Notes under the pieces: model-generated
What the model was told of the DNA's origin: nothing
Seen by the model: only the letters and a program-made list of their open reading frames with translations
The model's database searches: none
Part shown: piece after piece, positions 6,715-15,087 of the stretch
Numbering within the stretch: the first letter of the stretch is position 1
Layout of the letters: every line of letters begins with the position of its first letter
Virus record (IMG/VR): IMGVR_UViG_3300030329_003157
Span: 1 to 37,929 of that record
Reading direction: 5' to 3' (one strand)
DNA length: 37,929 nt
From: a virus
Made by a program: the position numbers and the translations under genes

Positions 6715-8397
6715 ATGGCAGATTATAGTGGTGATAGCCCAGATACAACAGGAGATTCTTTTCTTCCAAACCCAATAGGAACAGGAAGTTTAAATGGAGA
6801 AAGTAGTGTAAATACTCAAGAAATTAAATCTATAGGTTATAAATCTTCTTCAGATACAGTAAAAGCAACGCAACTTTTATCTATTAGCAAATCAGCTTCA
6901 GATTCCGCAACTAAAACTTCTGATCCTAAAGAAGTTATTATAGAAAATACTGGAAATGTTCCCGTTTTGATAGCTACGGGATATGAAGGATATACAAGTG
7001 ATACAGCCGATGTCCATGCGAATACTGGTGCAATTTATGTTCATTCATTATTAGAACCAGGTGCTACATTAAATCCACCTGTAAGAAGTGTAATAAGTTT
7101 AGCTGCAGCTTCGGATGTAGCTCCTACTGCGGATGGTTTTGCAAATCAATCATTGTATAACCTACATGGAACAGCGGTAGATTTTACAGCTCCAAATGTA
7201 GCTTTAAAAGTAGATTCGGGATGTGAAGTTAAAAATACAACTTTAGCTAATACGAATGATCCTTTAAATTTTGGTGTTGAAGTTTCATCTTCAGCAAATG
7301 CAAAAAAAATACGGGTAGGAGATTACATAAGAGTTGAGAACGAAATATTGAAGGTAATAGGAACTTCTGATGATGATCCAACTGGTGAAATATCAGCAAG
7401 TGGGGATGTAAGATGTGAAAGAGCTCAATTTGGAACTGAAAATGTTTCTCATTCTGGAGCTCCAGACATATATTTCCCCGTATTTAATGAGTATTATGAT
7501 TTTGATAGAGCTTTATCTGGAAGTAGTCAATTAGTGCAGACAGATAGATCGGGAAGATTTAAATCTAGTAATTTTCTGGGATATGGCCGAACAGATGGAA
7601 CTACTCCACATGGAATAACTCCAGGTAGTGTTTTAATCCGCTTTTATTCTCAAGCATACCAAGAAGTAAGGATGGGCTCGGCAACAAATAATATTGAAGT
7701 TAAAGGTACAGATTCTACGCAGTTAGCTGTAAGTACATTATATGGATTTAATTTAACTATTGATGATTCAACAGCAACCTCTGTAACCTTTACTACAGAT
7801 AGTTCCGATGTAACTTTTACAAAGGTTATAGAATTAATAAATTCTTCTCTTGATACTTTAACAAATACAGCGGGAGGAGCTTTATTTGGTTATGGATGTG
7901 AATGTGGCCTTATTGACGGAAATTTAAGGTTTACAAGTACATCTCATTTATTGCCACATGATGGAACAAATGGTTCTCAAATTTTATTAGCAGATAATGG
8001 TGGAAGCGGAACAAATTTATTTAGTGGAAGTGCAGGTTTATTTCCCGATGATGCTTTAATAAATGCTCCAGTACCACCAAAACTACCTAATAAATATTTA
8101 TATGATCCTATAACTTATTCAAAATCGCCAAATATGGATGAATTTGCTTATGATGATGGTAGAGGTAATATTATATCTTCATTTGGATGCTCTGGTAGTA
8201 TTTCGTATGAAACAGGAGCATTTACATTAAATAATGCTCCCGCTAATGCCTGTTTTGAAGTTTCGGTTGCACATAATGGTCCATTTTCAGGTAAAATAGA
8301 TTCAGAACAAGGTGTAAGATGTAATTCAATTATTGATGTATATGGGAACACATTAAATAAATATGCAACAGGAAAAGTTAAAATAACTACAAGGTAG
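6715..8397 (+). CDS. Large beta-rich virion structural protein
   Basis: This 560-residue protein has a good GGAGA ribosome site. Its N-terminus is disordered and Ser/Thr/Asp-rich to about residue 50. A central unit at about 190-250 reads IRVGDYIRVENEILKVIG, then a Cys-Glu-Arg and GT-x-x-x-SH segment. The same GD-x-I, E-x-x-K and R-x-x-x-GT-x-x-x-H order occurs in the next gene at about residues 92-147. Several Cys pairs lie in the second half (YGCECGL, FGCSG, ACFEV). It is probably a major structural component of the head surface or the connector region. I recognise the general type but cannot name a family. Confidence 0.6.
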   Translation: MADYSGDSPDTTGDSFLPNPIGTGSLNGESSVNTQEIKSIGYKSSSDTVKATQLLSISKSASDSATKTSDPKEVIIENTGNVPVLIATGYEGYTSDTADVHANTGAIYVHSLLEPGATLNPPVRSVISLAAASDVAPTADGFANQSLYNLHGTAVDFTAPNVALKVDSGCEVKNTTLANTNDPLNFGVEVSSSANAKKIRVGDYIRVENEILKVIGTSDDDPTGEISASGDVRCERAQFGTENVSHSGAPDIYFPVFNEYYDFDRALSGSSQLVQTDRSGRFKSSNFLGYGRTDGTTPHGITPGSVLIRFYSQAYQEVRMGSATNNIEVKGTDSTQLAVSTLYGFNLTIDDSTATSVTFTTDSSDVTFTKVIELINSSLDTLTNTAGGALFGYGCECGLIDGNLRFTSTSHLLPHDGTNGSQILLADNGGSGTNLFSGSAGLFPDDALINAPVPPKLPNKYLYDPITYSKSPNMDEFAYDDGRGNIISSFGCSGSISYETGAFTLNNAPANACFEVSVAHNGPFSGKIDSEQGVRCNSIIDVYGNTLNKYATGKVKITTR

Positions 8398-8406
8398 GGT
8401 AAAATT

Positions 8407-9636
8407 ATGGCTGTAACTAGTACGATAGAATACTGTAGTGAAAGAGATTTAATCGATACATATCCGCATTTATCGCAATTTTCACTAAAAAAGAGATTGT
8501 ATGGATTCAAAAAAGAAGCAAGTTTAAATAATTGGCAAGATAGTTCTATAGATGCTCATTATTTGCATGGTTCTGGACTATGTACAGAAATATTCTTCAA
8601 TGGTGCAAAATTAAATCAACATGAATATTCAACAGTAGTAGCTTCTACAATAGCAACAAGCAATATAGATGCGGATGATTTAGGAGTATCTGTAGCAGAT
8701 GGAAGTGATTTTGCAACAGGGGATTTAATAAAAATTGGGAATGAGTGGATGAAATTAACAGGGGTTTCAACGAATGCCCTAGCAATGACTAGAGCCATGT
8801 TTCAAACTGTTAATACTCCTCATAAGGTGAATGCGAATGTAAGTATTCAATATGATGCAAGTGCAGGTGATTTACAACCAGGATCAGATGCTTCAAGCTG
8901 GACTTATGACCCAGCTCTTGATTTACTTATAATATATACAGTTAGTTTAGACCCAAATGAAAATATAGTTGAAACAGGTGATGATTGGGCTACAATTAAA
9001 ACTAGATTTATAAGAAAAGCATCAAGATTAATAGAATCGCATTTAGATAGTAGAATGTCAAGGGAAATAATGAAGGATAGGGAAGGAAATTATCCTGCGA
9101 TAATCGTTCATGCTACAGCATTACAAACTATATTATTATTATTAAAAGCCCATGATCCTACAAATGATATAATAGAGCCATTTCAAAGCGAATTAAACGA
9201 AATTCTGGATGGTTTAAAGGCGGGAACTATTGTGCTCCCTACCTCAGTATCCTCAGATAGTTCAAAAGGTGTTATAAGGCAAGTTTTAAGGGGTACAAAT
9301 AGTGATTTATATCCAGTTGAGCTAAAGGGTAATTATCATGGCTATGGCTATGATAATATTAAAGTTAAGGTAACTTTAGGTGGAGTTATAGGAACTTCAA
9401 CTTATTCTGTATGGGTAAAAGATAATGATACTTTAAAAAATAACCAAGTAGTAACAGATGAGAAAATAACGGGTGATTATGATTTGATAACTAGCGGTTT
9501 ATATTTAAGGTGGTCTGGGGATGATGTTGCATCGGCAACGACTACAACAGATGATGAATATGAAATAGAGGTTCATTCTAGCGGTATAAATTCAGATATT
9601 TCATCTGTTGGTTCTATAAGCATGACAAGGAGATAG
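8407..9636 (+). CDS. Head-tail connector (adaptor) protein with inserted beta domain
   Basis: This 409-residue protein starts with IEYCSERDLIDTYPHLSQF, the pattern of small head-tail adaptors, and has the matching helical half much later: WATIKTRFIRKASRLIES at about 194-211 and VHATALQTILLLLKAHD at about 234-250. In typical adaptors (HK97 gp6, SPP1 gp15, Mu gp36 types) these parts are nearly adjacent. Here a roughly 140-residue beta-rich region sits between them, including a GD-x-I, E-x-M, R-x-x-x-x-T-x-x-x-H unit shared with the preceding gene. A C-terminal beta domain from about residue 290 is also extra. It is predicted to ring the portal and accept the tail. Confidence 0.6.
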   Translation: MAVTSTIEYCSERDLIDTYPHLSQFSLKKRLYGFKKEASLNNWQDSSIDAHYLHGSGLCTEIFFNGAKLNQHEYSTVVASTIATSNIDADDLGVSVADGSDFATGDLIKIGNEWMKLTGVSTNALAMTRAMFQTVNTPHKVNANVSIQYDASAGDLQPGSDASSWTYDPALDLLIIYTVSLDPNENIVETGDDWATIKTRFIRKASRLIESHLDSRMSREIMKDREGNYPAIIVHATALQTILLLLKAHDPTNDIIEPFQSELNEILDGLKAGTIVLPTSVSSDSSKGVIRQVLRGTNSDLYPVELKGNYHGYGYDNIKVKVTLGGVIGTSTYSVWVKDNDTLKNNQVVTDEKITGDYDLITSGLYLRWSGDDVASATTTTDDEYEIEVHSSGINSDISSVGSISMTRR

Positions 9637-9637
9637 T

Positions 9638-10099
9638 TTGGCAGTAGCCTATGAAAATATATTTTATGATTATGTAATGAGCCCAATGCGGAATTTATTA
9701 TTTGATGAATTTAACTATGGGAAAATATATATTGCTCCAAATATTTTACACTTAGATAATTTTAGTATAAGAATTTGGGGAGATAGTATAGAAACTGTAG
9801 AAACTTTATCTTCTACATGGCAAAAACAATATAATCTAGGAATTTCTTTATATTGTATCGAGAAAAATCCGCAAGAGAATTTTTATAAGCAATTTTATGG
9901 AGATATTGAACGAATATATCAATTATTATTTGATAATTGTAAAGTAGTAGCAACGACATCTGATTCGATAACACATACTTGGATAGATGGAGTATGTGAA
10001 AGTTTTTTAATTAATGATTTTGAAGAAGGAGAAGAAGAAGTAGAGGGCCTAAATGTATGTAAATTCAATTTTAATTGTAAAGTTATGCGACACTCATAG
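9638..10099 (+). CDS. Probable tail terminator / head-tail joining protein
   Basis: This 153-residue protein starts at a TTG with a clear AAGGAG site about seven bases upstream, one base after the previous stop. Short helices at the N-terminus followed by strands, and the phrase LGISLYCIEKNPQENFYKQFYGD before the long helix at about residues 70-98, fit the size and order of tail terminators (lambda gpU type). Position supports it: just after the adaptor and two genes before the tail tube. No residue is diagnostic, so the call rests mainly on gene order and size. Confidence 0.5.
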   Translation: MAVAYENIFYDYVMSPMRNLLFDEFNYGKIYIAPNILHLDNFSIRIWGDSIETVETLSSTWQKQYNLGISLYCIEKNPQENFYKQFYGDIERIYQLLFDNCKVVATTSDSITHTWIDGVCESFLINDFEEGEEEVEGLNVCKFNFNCKVMRHS

Positions 10100-10120
10100 T
10101 AAATTATAGGGAGATATTAT

Positions 10121-10309
10121 ATGAAATATAAAGCAAAAAAAGAGTATAAAGAACTACCAGATGAAAAGAATTTTCTTTCATTAGGTTGTGCTTCAACTCA
10201 TTTAAGATTAATAGCAGATTTAACTGTAGAAATAGATATAAAACGATTAACTATTCCTAAAGCGATAGGTGATTGTTTGACTGAAATTAAAAGTAAAGGA
10301 GATAAATAA
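10121..10309 (+). CDS. 62-residue tail-region protein
   Basis: This is a small protein with a good GGGAGA site and a stop that overlaps the tail tube start (TAATG). It is Lys/Glu-rich at the ends with a short central segment (FLSLGCASTHLRLIADLTVEI) that could form two strands. Similar small genes sit just before tail tube genes in many siphophages, without a known job. No function is assigned. Confidence 0.55.
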   Translation: MKYKAKKEYKELPDEKNFLSLGCASTHLRLIADLTVEIDIKRLTIPKAIGDCLTEIKSKGDK

Positions 10310-11328
10310 TGGCTAAGAGTGATGCATTTCAAGTTGGAAGTAATACTTCGGTTATAATCGGGACAGAAGTTACCCCAGGCACCCCTACGAGTGCATCCAG
10401 CGGTGTAACATTAGAGATGCCAGTTACGGAGTATTCCTTTTCAGATATTAATAAACACAGCTTATCTGTGGCACCTTTTAGATCAGGCTTAGGTGGAATG
10501 ACCCAGTCAGATGATATGGTAAGATGGCAAGAACATGATAGGATGCATGAAATTTCATTAACTTTTCAATGTTCGGATTTAGCAATAAATAGAATCTGTC
10601 TTGCATTATTTGGGGATGGTGGAGATAGTGATGGAGATTGTGCATTGCTTGGCTCAATGCCTACCGCAGTACAAAGTCATGTAAAGCATGGGGTAGCAAA
10701 TATTACACCAGTAACACTTTGGTTTGAAAATGCTGCTCATACTGGTCTTGCTACTGATTTATATTTTACATCTTGTATGTGTACTTCTTTTACAATAAGT
10801 GGTGATGTCGGTGCAAATGCTGGAGTGGTGTCTGGAACAGCGACCTTTGTAACTGGATATAAAGCAACTGAAGCAGCATTAGAAATTCAATCTACATCTG
10901 CTACAAATACTTTACTTACAGCCCATACTACTTTATTCAATATGCATGATATGGTATCCCAATCATTAAATGGTCAGGATTTAGTTCTTTATAGTTTTGA
11001 TCTTACAATAGCTAGAGATGTTCAAAGAATTGGGTTTGATAAAGATGCTGATATGCATCCAATGGGATATTCTGTTGGTGGATATGAAGTAACAGGAAAC
11101 CTTACAGCAAAAAGAGATGACCATACTCTAAGTGCTATTGGTAGGAACTCTGGAATGGAACTTAATTTAGATACAACTGTATTTCAAATATTGGCACCAA
11201 AATTATTTGTTGATGATTCTGCAATTAGTTTTGATGCAGATGGCTGGAAGCAAAATATCCCATTTAGATGTACTTATGATAGTGCTGCAACATCTAATGC
11301 TGTAGTAACAATATCAACAGCTGCTTAA
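10309..11328 (+). CDS. Major tail tube protein
   Basis: This 339-residue protein is predicted to form the rings of the tail tube. The N-terminus (FQVGSNTSVIIGTEVTPGTP) is the pattern of the phage tail tube fold, where an early strand and TPGTPT-type loop precede the beta sandwich. The rest alternates strands with Ser, Thr and Gly loops and has one longer helix region near residues 215-235. It is somewhat long for a minimal tube protein, so an extra surface domain is likely. The chaperone pair and tape measure follow in standard order. Confidence 0.7.
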   Translation: MAKSDAFQVGSNTSVIIGTEVTPGTPTSASSGVTLEMPVTEYSFSDINKHSLSVAPFRSGLGGMTQSDDMVRWQEHDRMHEISLTFQCSDLAINRICLALFGDGGDSDGDCALLGSMPTAVQSHVKHGVANITPVTLWFENAAHTGLATDLYFTSCMCTSFTISGDVGANAGVVSGTATFVTGYKATEAALEIQSTSATNTLLTAHTTLFNMHDMVSQSLNGQDLVLYSFDLTIARDVQRIGFDKDADMHPMGYSVGGYEVTGNLTAKRDDHTLSAIGRNSGMELNLDTTVFQILAPKLFVDDSAISFDADGWKQNIPFRCTYDSAATSNAVVTISTAA

Positions 11329-11346
11329 TAAAAACAAGGAGAGCAA

Positions 11347-11667
11347 ATGTTTGAAAAAACATTAAAATCAGGAAGAAAAGTAAAAATAAAGGCATTATCT
11401 GAAGATCAAATAGCTGATTTAAAAGATATACCAGAAATTTACTTCATAGGGGAAACAGAAAGAACTATTAGGAATACTAATAAAGCGAATTTGGCATGGA
11501 TAAGGTGCGGATTAGGTGGCGGAGATTTTAGAGATTGGAAGCCAAACGGGGTGGCACCGCCAGATAATGTTTTAAAGCAATTAACAGCAGAAGAAAGATT
11601 GGAGTTAGTGGTATTAATACAACAATGTCAAATAGTAAACCCCAAAGAGCCCTCCAACTCGGAATAA
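11347..11667 (+). CDS. Tail assembly chaperone, upstream (G-like) part
   Basis: This 106-residue protein has a strong AAGGAGA site. Position between tail tube and tape measure, size, and helix-rich C-terminal half match the first of the two tail chaperones (lambda gpG type), which coat the tape measure during tail assembly and are not kept in the virion. Near its end the in-frame heptamer A-AAC-CCC at 11637-11643 would let ribosomes slip back one base into the following gene. The residue string LTAEERLELVVLIQQCQIVN precedes that point. Confidence 0.7.
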   Translation: MFEKTLKSGRKVKIKALSEDQIADLKDIPEIYFIGETERTIRNTNKANLAWIRCGLGGGDFRDWKPNGVAPPDNVLKQLTAEERLELVVLIQQCQIVNPKEPSNSE

Positions 11668-12083
11668 ATGTCTTAATTGATGAAAGTTGCGAGGGCAAAA
11701 ACTGTAGATATCATAAGTTTCCTTATGAAATATCCAATTTATTATTAGGTAAAAAAGATGAAAAAACATTATTTAATAATACCCAGGATATTTGGGATTT
11801 TATAAAACTCCTTCAAGAAGAATTATACAAGCATCAAGAAAAGGCTAGTTTTTTTACTATATTAGATAATATATGGGATCAGGTGCCTTTTTTTGCCTGT
11901 ACATCTCATTTAATATCAAACGAATCCCAAAAAGATATATCTAGATTCGTATATTCTAAAGATACTAATACACCACCATATTCTGGAACTTATGGTGATA
12001 CACCCCATATTTGGATTCAGAAATACTATATTATTAAACAAAGTATGAGTTTGAAAGAAAAACTATTTAAACAAAAGGCTTGA
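11625..12083 (+). CDS. Tail assembly chaperone, downstream (T-like) part, likely expressed by -1 frameshift
   Basis: The reading frame lies -1 relative to the preceding gene and overlaps it. The first ATG, at 11625, has no ribosome site, so the main product is probably a fusion: about 99 residues of the upstream frame and then about 146 of this one, near 245 in total. The segment after the shift carries CEGKNCRYHKFPYE, a possible metal-binding cluster, then helices with aromatic residues. Position just before the tape measure is that of lambda T. If not shifted, it would be a 152-residue separate protein. Confidence 0.65.
   Translation: MSNSKPQRALQLGINVLIDESCEGKNCRYHKFPYEISNLLLGKKDEKTLFNNTQDIWDFIKLLQEELYKHQEKASFFTILDNIWDQVPFFACTSHLISNESQKDISRFVYSKDTNTPPYSGTYGDTPHIWIQKYYIIKQSMSLKEKLFKQKA
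11637..11643 (+). promoter_or_regulatory. Slippery heptamer AAACCCC for -1 frameshift
   Basis: In the upstream frame the bases read A-AAC-CCC, which fits the X-XXY-YYZ rule for tandem slippage. The overlapping frame is open through this point and continues to 12083. AAACCCC is not the commonest phage heptamer (lambda uses GGGAAAG), so the rate may be low. I see no obvious strong downstream stem by eye. Confidence 0.55.
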
Positions 12084-12084
12084 T

Positions 12085-15000
12085 ATGGCAATAAGTAAAG
12101 AACAATTAGTAATAGAATTAAAAGCTAAAGGCATAAACCTTACTAAAGCTCAATTAACACAATTAGATAAAACTACAAAAGGTGCAACAAAGAGTTTTGG
12201 GGCTATGGCAGCTGGAATTGCGGGTACAACAGCTGCTTTATATTTAGCAGGGAAGGCTTTTAGTGATGTAACTAAAACTGGCATGAAATTTGAGCAATCA
12301 ATGGCCAATGTTAAGGCGATCTCTGGAGCGACAACTGCTCAATTTAAATCATTAGAAGCTAATGCTAAATTACTTGGTGCATCAACAAAATTTACAGCAT
12401 CGGAAGTAGCCAATCTGCAAACCGAATATAGTAAGCTCGGATTCACAGCCACAGAAATAGAAAGTGTTACAAAAGGAACTTTAGATTTAGCATCAGCGGT
12501 AGGTGAGGATTTAGCTATATCTGCTGCTACAGCAGGTGCAACTTTAAGAGGTTTTGGGATGGATACTAAAGAAACTACTAGAGTTACCGATGTTATGGCT
12601 AAATCATTTTCATCTTCTGCTTTAGACATGGATAAATTTAGTAATTCAATGACTTATGTAGCTCCTGTGGCAAAATTAGCTGGATTTGAAATAGAAGGTA
12701 CAACCGCAATTCTAGGCCAATTAGCTAATGCTGGTATAGATGGATCAATGGCTGGAACTTCATTAAGAAGAATATTTTTAGAATTATCAAATGAATCTTC
12801 ACAATTATCAAAAAGGCTAGGGGGTTCAGTATCTAGTGTAGATGAATTAATTCCTGCATTGCAAAAATTAAATCGAGAAGGTATATCTACCGCAGAAATG
12901 AAAGAACTTGTTGGTCAAAGATCAATTTCTGCATTTAGTGTTTTATTAGATGGTGCAAAGGATGTAGATATTTTAGCAGAATCATTTAGAAATGCTAGTG
13001 GCTCTGCTAAAGAAATGGCGGACATTCAACTAGATACATTAGAAGGTAAATTTACAATACTGAAATCTGCTATGGAAGGATTGAAAATATCTTTATTTGA
13101 TACTTTTGATGAGGGATTAAAGGGGACAGTTGAGGATATTACGAATGCTGTTCAAACATTAACTACAAATTTAGAAATACAAAAATTAGAAAATTATAGA
13201 TTAGGTAAAAGCTGGGAAGGATTAACTGATTCAGTTAAAACATCATTGCTAGAGCAAGAAATAGCATTAAAACGACAGGCAATAGAATTAGAAAAACAAC
13301 CTGGGACTTTATCAGTATTAGGTGGTCTATGGATGGATTTTGGTAGAATGTTAGAAAAAGGGATAGAAAATGTATCAATTTTAAGTGCAGCAGAAGAAAG
13401 TTTAAATAAAATGCAGTTAGAAAATACTAAAGGTATATGGGAATCCATTGTAGCAAGTCAAGTAAATGAAGAAACAATATCATCATTAACAGAGGAAATA
13501 ATTGGGTTAGAACTACAATTAAAGAATGTCAAAGGTGAATGGGTAGAGGTTACTGATGAAATGGCTCAACTTTTAAATATAGATACGGGCCATATATTCC
13601 TTTCTGATGAAGATTTAGAAGTATTTCAAGCACAATTAGATGATGCAAGATTATTAGCAGGTGATTGTGTTGCAGATCTTGATGATATATTGGAAGAATC
13701 ATCAGGGATGGGAGATTTCTTATCAGATGAAGAGTTAGCTAAATTAAAAGAAGCATTAGAAAAAAAGGTAGAATTAGAAAGACTAGCACAGGAAGAGGCT
13801 AGACAGCAACTAAAAGAACATGAAAAAAATATGTTAAATCTAGGTAAAGATAGTAGATTAATTAGATTAGAAGATGAAAAAGCTCAAGTAGAAAAATCTC
13901 TGAATATTCTTGGTATTGAGGGTGAAAAAAGAGAAGAATTAATGCAACAATTTGCAGACAGAGAAAAAGAATTACAAAAAACATTAGGGGAAGAAGCTGT
14001 TATTGCTCAAGAAGAAAGAATGATGGCTTTAAAAGAACATGCTTTAGAATTCGGTATAAATTCTGCTATAGATTTATTAAATGAACAAAGACGAATAGAA
14101 GAAGAAAAAGCATTACAATTAGAAAATTCAGAAATAGCATTAGCTGAAATAAGGCAAAAATATGCAGACAAAGAGAAAGATTTAAGAGATCAGACGGGTG
14201 AACATACTGTAAAATCCTATGTAAATTATGCTTCAAAGGCCATGAGTGTAGTTAGTGGTTTTATGAATCAATATGCAGCAATCCAACAAACAGAAATAGA
14301 CGCAGAAAGAAAAAAATTGCAAGAAAAGGGCAAAACTGATGCGGAAATTGAAAAATTATTAGAAGATCAAACGAACAAATTAAAAGCTACTAGGCATAAA
14401 CAGGCATTAATGGCAGCTTTTGAATCCGCAATAAATGCATATAATTCATTATCGGCAATACCAGTTGTAGGTCCAGGTTTAGGGGTAATAGCTGGAGCTG
14501 CAGCATTACAATTTGGATTGAAACAAGCTGAGCAAATTAAACAAGCGGAAGAAGGTGGTTTGATTGGCGGAAAAAGACATTCACAAGGTGGAACTATTAT
14601 AGAAGCAGAAGAAGGCGAGTATATAATGCAACGAACTGCTGTAAGTAAATATGGTTCAGATATGATGGATAAGATAAACAAAGGTTTATTTGAAAAAAAC
14701 CAGCTAGGTAGTCTTTATAGAGGATTGTCAGAACAAGGAAATATGAATTCAGACAAAATTTCTAATCTTGCGGATAATTTAGTAGAAGATCGAGGGGCAA
14801 ACGTTTTTAGTTATATGAATCCTGGCATAGATTGGGCTATGACAAAAGAAGGTTTAAAAGAAGCTAGAAAAGCGGAAAAATTTGCACAAGGTGGTCAAAT
14901 AGGGTCATCAATATTTCCAACTAATTTAACAGATGTGCAAATAGAAACAAATTCTAGTGTTCCTATAGGAAGCAATTTAACTTTTAATTTTTACATTGAA

Positions 15001-15087
15001 GGAAATGTATTGACAAATGATTATATTGAGGGTGAATTAGCGGAAAAATTACAAGATGCTGTTAGAAAAGGAGTAAATATAGGATGA
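12085..15087 (+). CDS. Tail tape measure protein
   Basis: This 1000-residue protein sets tail length and probably helps deliver DNA. The N-terminal third holds the TP901-type tape measure domain: KFEQSMANVKAISG at about residue 68 and LGASTKFTASEVANLQ at about 97. A short hydrophobic segment is at about 41-56. Long charged coiled coils span roughly 540-770. A Gly/Ala-rich hydrophobic stretch (VVGPGLGVIAGAAALQFGL) near 800 is followed by GGLIGGKRHSQGG, a motif common near the ends of tape measures. No lysozyme or peptidase domain is evident. The length suggests a tail of roughly 150 nm. Its stop overlaps the next start (ATGA). Confidence 0.9.
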   Translation: MAISKEQLVIELKAKGINLTKAQLTQLDKTTKGATKSFGAMAAGIAGTTAALYLAGKAFSDVTKTGMKFEQSMANVKAISGATTAQFKSLEANAKLLGASTKFTASEVANLQTEYSKLGFTATEIESVTKGTLDLASAVGEDLAISAATAGATLRGFGMDTKETTRVTDVMAKSFSSSALDMDKFSNSMTYVAPVAKLAGFEIEGTTAILGQLANAGIDGSMAGTSLRRIFLELSNESSQLSKRLGGSVSSVDELIPALQKLNREGISTAEMKELVGQRSISAFSVLLDGAKDVDILAESFRNASGSAKEMADIQLDTLEGKFTILKSAMEGLKISLFDTFDEGLKGTVEDITNAVQTLTTNLEIQKLENYRLGKSWEGLTDSVKTSLLEQEIALKRQAIELEKQPGTLSVLGGLWMDFGRMLEKGIENVSILSAAEESLNKMQLENTKGIWESIVASQVNEETISSLTEEIIGLELQLKNVKGEWVEVTDEMAQLLNIDTGHIFLSDEDLEVFQAQLDDARLLAGDCVADLDDILEESSGMGDFLSDEELAKLKEALEKKVELERLAQEEARQQLKEHEKNMLNLGKDSRLIRLEDEKAQVEKSLNILGIEGEKREELMQQFADREKELQKTLGEEAVIAQEERMMALKEHALEFGINSAIDLLNEQRRIEEEKALQLENSEIALAEIRQKYADKEKDLRDQTGEHTVKSYVNYASKAMSVVSGFMNQYAAIQQTEIDAERKKLQEKGKTDAEIEKLLEDQTNKLKATRHKQALMAAFESAINAYNSLSAIPVVGPGLGVIAGAAALQFGLKQAEQIKQAEEGGLIGGKRHSQGGTIIEAEEGEYIMQRTAVSKYGSDMMDKINKGLFEKNQLGSLYRGLSEQGNMNSDKISNLADNLVEDRGANVFSYMNPGIDWAMTKEGLKEARKAEKFAQGGQIGSSIFPTNLTDVQIETNSSVPIGSNLTFNFYIEGNVLTNDYIEGELAEKLQDAVRKGVNIG

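Noticed and set aside
12339-12629. Opposite-strand frames within the tape measure, tail and fibre genes
   Set aside because: They are shadows of real genes: no ribosome sites, poor composition, and complete overlap with confident genes.
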